Below are positions 6,555-8,539 of a stretch of 8,539 bases of DNA, piece after piece. Below the pieces are notes generated by a model, which was not told the DNA's origin, did no database searches, and worked only from the letters and a program-made list of their open reading frames with translations. Within the stretch, counting starts at the first letter, position 1. Every line of letters begins with the position of its first letter. Made by a program: the position numbers and the translations under genes. The stretch is from assembly GCA_020047875.1 (NCBI GenBank), contig JAIFNE010000178.1:1-8539 (forward strand), in the 5' to 3' direction. The stretch comes from Hydrogenophaga sp. (lineage in GTDB: Bacteria; Pseudomonadota; Gammaproteobacteria; Burkholderiales; Burkholderiaceae_C).

Positions 6555-6613
6555 ACTTACACAAACGCGGCGGCCAACTGCCCGCCAGGTGTCACCGGGC
6601 AACGTTGACTTCT

Positions 6614-6619
6614 TAGAAT
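6614..6619 (+). promoter_or_regulatory. Possible -10 box for the fumarase gene
   Basis: TAGAAT (5/6 to TATAAT) in the context CTTAGAATAAGC is the best plus-strand -10 in the intergenic region. No good -35 sits at the right spacing (TTGACT at 6605-6610 is too close). A transcript from here would carry a leader of about 200 nt. Confidence 0.3.
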
Positions 6620-6764
6620 AAGCATCCTCGGCACCGCGCCAAAACCCACGAATACCAACGCATGCGAACACAACAAGGCAGCCGAGACCCTGGTTGAAAA
6701 CGTCTACCTGTCGATGGAGCACGGGTTCCACGCCGAAGTGCAGCCGATGCGCCAAGATATTCGC

Positions 6765-6776
6765 GGATTTAAATCC
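6765..6776. repeat. Perfect 12-bp palindrome upstream of the fumarase gene
   Basis: GGATTTAAATCC is a perfect palindrome centred 57 nt before the fumarase ATG and AT-rich against its surroundings. It could be an operator for a dimeric regulator, but a single short palindrome may also be chance. Confidence 0.4.
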
Positions 6777-6827
6777 CTGCTTGCTCAGGCAGGCCCCATT
6801 GCCACCCCCCAAAGAGAGCCCATCGCC

Positions 6828-8381
6828 ATGACCAGCACCATTCGCCAGGCGGACCTGATCGAGTCCGTCGCCGCCGCCCTGCAGTACATCAGCTACTACC
6901 ACCCCGCAGACTACATCGCCCACCTCGCACGGGCCTACGAGCGCGAGCAAAGCCCGGCCGCCAAGGACGCGATTGCCCAGATCCTCACCAACAGCAAGAT
7001 GAGCGCAACCGGTCACCGCCCGATTTGTCAGGACACCGGCATCGTCAACGTGTTCCTCAAGGTTGGCATGGACGTGCGCTGGGAAGGCTTCACCGGCAGC
7101 CTGGAGGACGCCATCAACGAGGGTGTGCGCCAGGGCTACAACAACGCCGACAACAAGCTGCGCGCCAGCGTTGTCGCCGATCCGCTCTTCGCCCGCAAGA
7201 ACACCGGCGACAACACGCCCGCCGTGATTTACACCGAGATCGTCCCGGGCAGCCAAGTCGATGTGACCGTGGCCGCCAAAGGCGGCGGCAGCGAGAACAA
7301 GAGCAAGATGATCATGCTCAACCCGAGCGACAGCGTGGTCGACTGGGTGCTCAAAACGGTGCCCACCATGGGCGCGGGCTGGTGTCCCCCCGGCATGCTG
7401 GGCATCGGCATTGGCGGCACCGCCGAGAAATCGGTGCTGTTGGCCAAGCAGAGCCTGATGGACGACATCGACATGTACGAACTGCAAACCAAAGCGAGCA
7501 AGGGCGAAAAGCTCAGTCAGGTGGAAGAGTTGCGCCTGGAGCTGTTCGAGAAAGTCAACGCCCTGGGCATCGGCGCCCAGGGCCTCGGTGGCTTGACCAC
7601 CGTGCTGGACGTGAAGATCAAGATGTACCCCACGCACGCAGCCAGCAAGCCCGTGGCCATGATCCCCAACTGCGCTGCCACGCGCCATGCCCACTTCGTG
7701 ATGGACGGCAGCGGCCCGGTGTACCTCGACCCGCCAAGCCTAGACCTCTGGCCCAACGTCAACTGGACGCCTGACACCGAAAAGAGCCAGCGCGTGGACC
7801 TCAACACGCTGACCAAAACCCAGGTTGCAGCCTGGAAGCCTGGTCAGACCCTGCTGCTCAACGGAAAAATGCTGACCGGCCGCGACGCCGCTCACAAGCG
7901 CATTCAGGACATGCTGGCCAAGGGCGAGAAGCTGCCGGTGGACTTCACCAACCGCGTCATTTATTACGTGGGTCCGGTCGACCCAGTCGGCGACGAAGCG
8001 GTGGGCCCTGCCGGCCCAACCACTGCCACGCGCATGGACAAATTCACCGACATGATGCTGGAGCAAACCGGCCTGATCGCCATGATTGGCAAGGCCGAGC
8101 GAGGCCCGGTGGCCATTGACTCGATCAAGCGGCACCAGAGCGCCTACCTGATGGCAGTGGGCGGCGCCGCCTACCTCGTCTCCAAAGCGATCAAGACCGC
8201 CAAGGTGGTGGGCTTCGCCGACCTGGGCATGGAGGCCATCTACGAGTTCGACGTGGTGGACATGCCGGTGACGGTGGCCGTGGATGCCGGCGGCACCAGC
8301 GCCCACATCACCGGCCCCGCCGAATGGAGCAAGCGAATCGCCTCGGGCGAGTTCAAGGGCATCACCGTCGCAGGCGGCTGA
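6828..8381 (+). CDS. fumA: Class I (Fe-S) fumarate hydratase
   Basis: The enzyme interconverts fumarate and malate in the TCA cycle, using an oxygen-sensitive [4Fe-4S] cluster in the cytoplasm. The product has 517 residues, similar to other single-chain class I fumarases (548 in E. coli FumA). The alpha domain (about 1-285) contains three cysteines that fit the cluster ligands: C67 in RPICQDTG, C186 in GWCPPGMLGIGIGG and C282 in PNCAATRHAHF. Their spacing (119 and 96) is close to that in E. coli FumA. The beta domain (about 310-517) carries the signature GPAGPTTATRMD (393-404) and the segment HQSAYLMAVGGAAYL. The ATG at 6828 has AAAGAGAG about 9 nt upstream and gives the family N-terminus, TIRQADLIESVAAALQYISY. 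An upstream ATG at 6714 has no ribosome-binding site. Tartrate dehydratase shares the fold, but the fused single chain and signature favour fumarase. It is divergent from acs and apparently monocistronic. Confidence 0.94.
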   Translation: MTSTIRQADLIESVAAALQYISYYHPADYIAHLARAYEREQSPAAKDAIAQILTNSKMSATGHRPICQDTGIVNVFLKVGMDVRWEGFTGSLEDAINEGVRQGYNNADNKLRASVVADPLFARKNTGDNTPAVIYTEIVPGSQVDVTVAAKGGGSENKSKMIMLNPSDSVVDWVLKTVPTMGAGWCPPGMLGIGIGGTAEKSVLLAKQSLMDDIDMYELQTKASKGEKLSQVEELRLELFEKVNALGIGAQGLGGLTTVLDVKIKMYPTHAASKPVAMIPNCAATRHAHFVMDGSGPVYLDPPSLDLWPNVNWTPDTEKSQRVDLNTLTKTQVAAWKPGQTLLLNGKMLTGRDAAHKRIQDMLAKGEKLPVDFTNRVIYYVGPVDPVGDEAVGPAGPTTATRMDKFTDMMLEQTGLIAMIGKAERGPVAIDSIKRHQSAYLMAVGGAAYLVSKAIKTAKVVGFADLGMEAIYEFDVVDMPVTVAVDAGGTSAHITGPAEWSKRIASGEFKGITVAGG

Positions 8382-8430
8382 GCGCCCTGACCAGCGCAAG
8401 CGTTCGAACGGGGGGAGCCCGCTTTCCTGA

Positions 8431-8462
8431 CAGGCCACCGGCCGCGTAGCGCCGGGGGCCTG
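8431..8462 (+). terminator. Hairpin downstream of the fumarase gene
   Basis: CAGGCC (8431-8436) pairs with GGCCTG (8457-8462). After one A/G mismatch, CCGGC (8438-8442) pairs with GCCGG (8451-8455), leaving an 8-nt loop. It lies 50 nt after the fumarase stop. There is no T tract, so it may stabilise the 3' end or help Rho-dependent termination. A 10-bp palindrome CGTTCGAACG (8401-8410) precedes it. Confidence 0.5.
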
Positions 8463-8497
8463 CCGAGAGCCAAACTGTCACCAGCTCAAAAAACGAA

Positions 8498-8528
8498 AAG
8501 CCCTGCTACCAGTTTGGCAGCAGGGCTT
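8498..8528. terminator. Intrinsic-type terminator hairpin at the right edge
   Basis: AAGCCCTGC (8498-8506) pairs with GCAGGGCTT (8520-8528). The inner arms CCA (8509-8511) and TGG (8515-8517) extend the stem around a 3-nt loop. On the plus strand the following bases are not a T run. On the minus strand the hairpin is followed by TTTTCGTTTTTT, so it fits best as the terminator of a leftward gene beyond the right edge, while possibly also ending the fumarase transcript. Confidence 0.75.
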
Positions 8529-8539
8529 CTATGTGCCAC

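Larger units (their letters stand above)
6490..6827. promoter_or_regulatory. Divergent acs/fumarase intergenic region
   Basis: These 338 bp have no convincing gene. They must hold the promoters of acs (leftward) and the fumarase gene (rightward). Visible elements are the acs ribosome-binding site (6496-6501), an 8-bp palindrome CTCCGGAG (6521-6528), an inverted repeat (6541-6554), a -10-like TAGAAT (6614-6619) and a perfect 12-bp palindrome (6765-6776). The reading frame of the fumarase is open back to 6609, but it lacks a good start with a ribosome-binding site and does not look like fumarase, so I treat it as leader DNA. I could not place a convincing acs promoter. Confidence 0.6.

Noticed and set aside
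6541..6580. Sigma-54 promoter (GG-N10-GC) for acs
   Set aside because: TGGCTCG on the minus strand looks like a -24 box, but the GC element falls at 9 or 15 nt rather than 10, so the spacing is wrong.
6546..7694. 382-codon open frame on the minus strand, antisense to the fumarase gene
   Set aside because: Low-complexity His/Gly/Ala/Val-rich translation, no ribosome-binding site, and full conflict with a clearly coding fumarase frame.
6714..8381. Longer fumarase start at 6714 (555 residues)
   Set aside because: No ribosome-binding site, and the added 38 residues do not resemble fumarase N-termini, which begin near the ATG at 6828.
1..8539. A previously undescribed multi-gene system, mobile element or defence island
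   Set aside because: All major frames are identifiable housekeeping genes with uniform composition. No transposase, integrase, direct-repeat array, tRNA or atypical GC block is seen.

Overview
The window is an ordinary, densely packed stretch of chromosome from a GC-rich betaproteobacterium. I infer Burkholderiales, probably Comamonadaceae (Hydrogenophaga/Acidovorax/Polaromonas-like). The reasons are the codon use, a small Trp-rich protein of a type I associate with this group, a 567-residue IlvD, a class I (Fe-S) fumarase and an Lgt typical of the family. The genus cannot be fixed from the sequence alone. I see no mobile element, phage gene, CRISPR array, tRNA, rRNA or toxin-antitoxin pair, and no convincing sign of a new multi-gene system.

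Layout, left to right. Positions 1-1871 read on the minus strand: a LysR-type regulator (930-1871), lgt (100-924), and the first 35 codons of a probable enoyl-CoA hydratase/isomerase family gene (1-107) that overlaps the lgt stop and runs off the left edge. A 121-bp AT-rich divergent promoter region (1872-1992) separates the regulator from ilvD (1993-3696, plus strand). A strong hairpin follows ilvD. Next comes a convergent small Trp-rich membrane protein gene (3741-3980, minus), then a divergent monohaem cytochrome c gene (4099-4404, plus). A textbook bidirectional terminator (4424-4457) lies between the cytochrome gene and convergent acs (4495-6489, minus). A 338-bp divergent intergenic region holding two palindromic sites (6490-6827) leads to a class I fumarate hydratase (6828-8381, plus). 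Two hairpins fill the 158 bp after it.

The genes are mostly central metabolism and envelope housekeeping. Acs activates acetate to acetyl-CoA for the TCA cycle. Fumarase works in that cycle. IlvD makes the 2-oxo acid precursors of valine/leucine/isoleucine. The periplasmic cytochrome c carries electrons. Lgt lipidates prelipoproteins. IlvD and the fumarase are both Fe-S dehydratases. Apart from the minus-strand LysR-lgt-hydratase run, the genes look like separate transcription units. The main items of interest are small: the orphan Trp-rich protein, the LysR/ilvD divergent region, the palindromes between acs and the fumarase gene, and a lgt start with almost no leader.
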